This document shows, in pieces, positions 63,888 to 64,000 of a DNA stretch of 64,000 nucleotides. The notes under the pieces were generated by a model that did no database searches, was not told where the DNA came from, and worked only from the letters and a program-made list of their open reading frames with translations. The translations under genes were made by a program, and so were the position numbers. The stretch covers positions 9,796,001 through 9,860,000 of the forward strand of contig NC_079881.1 of NCBI RefSeq assembly GCF_029227915.1, written 5' to 3'. Numbering within the stretch: position 1 is the first letter of the stretch; every line of letters begins with the position of its first letter. The stretch is from Hydractinia symbiolongicarpus. Lineage: Eukaryota; Cnidaria; Hydrozoa; Anthoathecata; Hydractiniidae.

Positions 63888-64000
63888 GTGCCGTTATTTG
63901 TGCCTCGGAAGCACCTATTGGGCGTTTGTAAGCAACGGCACTTCAAATATTTTAGTCATTTGCAAGAAGACATTGTAATAACAACGTTCTTCTGAAATGC

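Larger units (their letters stand above)
17513..64000. repeat. tRNA tandem array, right segment (units 23 to 99)
   Basis: The same array resumes after the LINE with the Met and Val(-) genes of unit 23 and runs to the window edge. It contains higher-order repeats of 4935 bp (eight units), 2898 bp (five units, one truncated) and 2445 bp (four units, one with a 23-nt deletion). Larger duplications have offsets of 16031 and 11096 bp. Unit variants recur in the same order in each block, which points to unequal exchange or segmental duplication of multi-unit blocks. Confidence 0.97.

Noticed and set aside
1-64000. CRISPR array
   Set aside because: The repeats are about 617 bp, contain tRNA genes, and have no short repeat-spacer pattern.
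1-64000. tRNA-derived SINE family
   Set aside because: Units are strictly tandem with fixed spacing and four tRNAs in set order. There are no poly-A tails, target-site duplications or dispersed copies.
1-64000. Bacterial or organellar tRNA operon
   Set aside because: CCA is not encoded, the tRNAs match animal nuclear forms with A and B boxes, and a eukaryotic LINE sits within the array.

Overview
This window is almost wholly one tandem array of transfer RNA genes, interrupted once by a LINE retrotransposon. The tRNAs are nuclear and eukaryotic: internal A and B boxes, no encoded CCA, and short T-runs typical of RNA polymerase III terminators. The only protein gene is an endonuclease/reverse transcriptase of the L2/CR1/jockey type. 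I infer an animal genome, most likely an aquatic invertebrate such as a cnidarian, but nothing here fixes the species.

The repeat unit is about 617 bp (615-617 bp in most copies; 594 bp in two). It holds four tRNA genes in fixed order: Val(+), Gln-CTG(+), elongator Met-CAT(+), Val(-). Taking S as the first base of the GTG in the Val(+) anticodon arm, the genes lie at S-25..S+47, S+88..S+159, S+291..S+363 and S+428..S+500. Val(+) and Gln are 40 bp apart with no T-run of four or more between them, so they may share one transcript. A conserved stem-loop and a TTTT follow Gln. Met and Val(-) converge on a short region with a TTTTAAAA palindrome. Val(-) of one unit and Val(+) of the next diverge from a 91-bp spacer and form a long inverted repeat. 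I count 99 full or partial units and about 390 tRNA loci: 97 Val(+), 99 Gln, 98 Met and 97 Val(-). The array runs off both window edges.

Layout: 1-5 kb, mixed unit types; 5-13.7 kb, mostly alternating two-unit (1233-bp) repeats; 13974-17512, the LINE on the minus strand, inside unit 23; 17.5-44 kb, eight-unit (4935-bp) higher-order repeats and larger duplications with offsets of 16031 and 11096 bp; 44.4-51.1 kb, a 2898-bp five-unit repeat with an internal deletion; 52-56 kb, a 2445-bp block with a truncated Met gene; 57.5-64 kb, paralogous to the region just before and after the LINE but lacking the insertion.

Between them the units encode all three Val isoacceptors (TAC, AAC, CAC). Five units carry a Gln-type tRNA with a CCG anticodon. 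Many copies have decayed: Gln with TTG in place of TTC in the T loop, Met with a changed discriminator base, Val with acceptor mismatches. The array therefore looks like a mix of functional genes and pseudogenes, shaped by unequal exchange and by conversion between the inverted Val arms.
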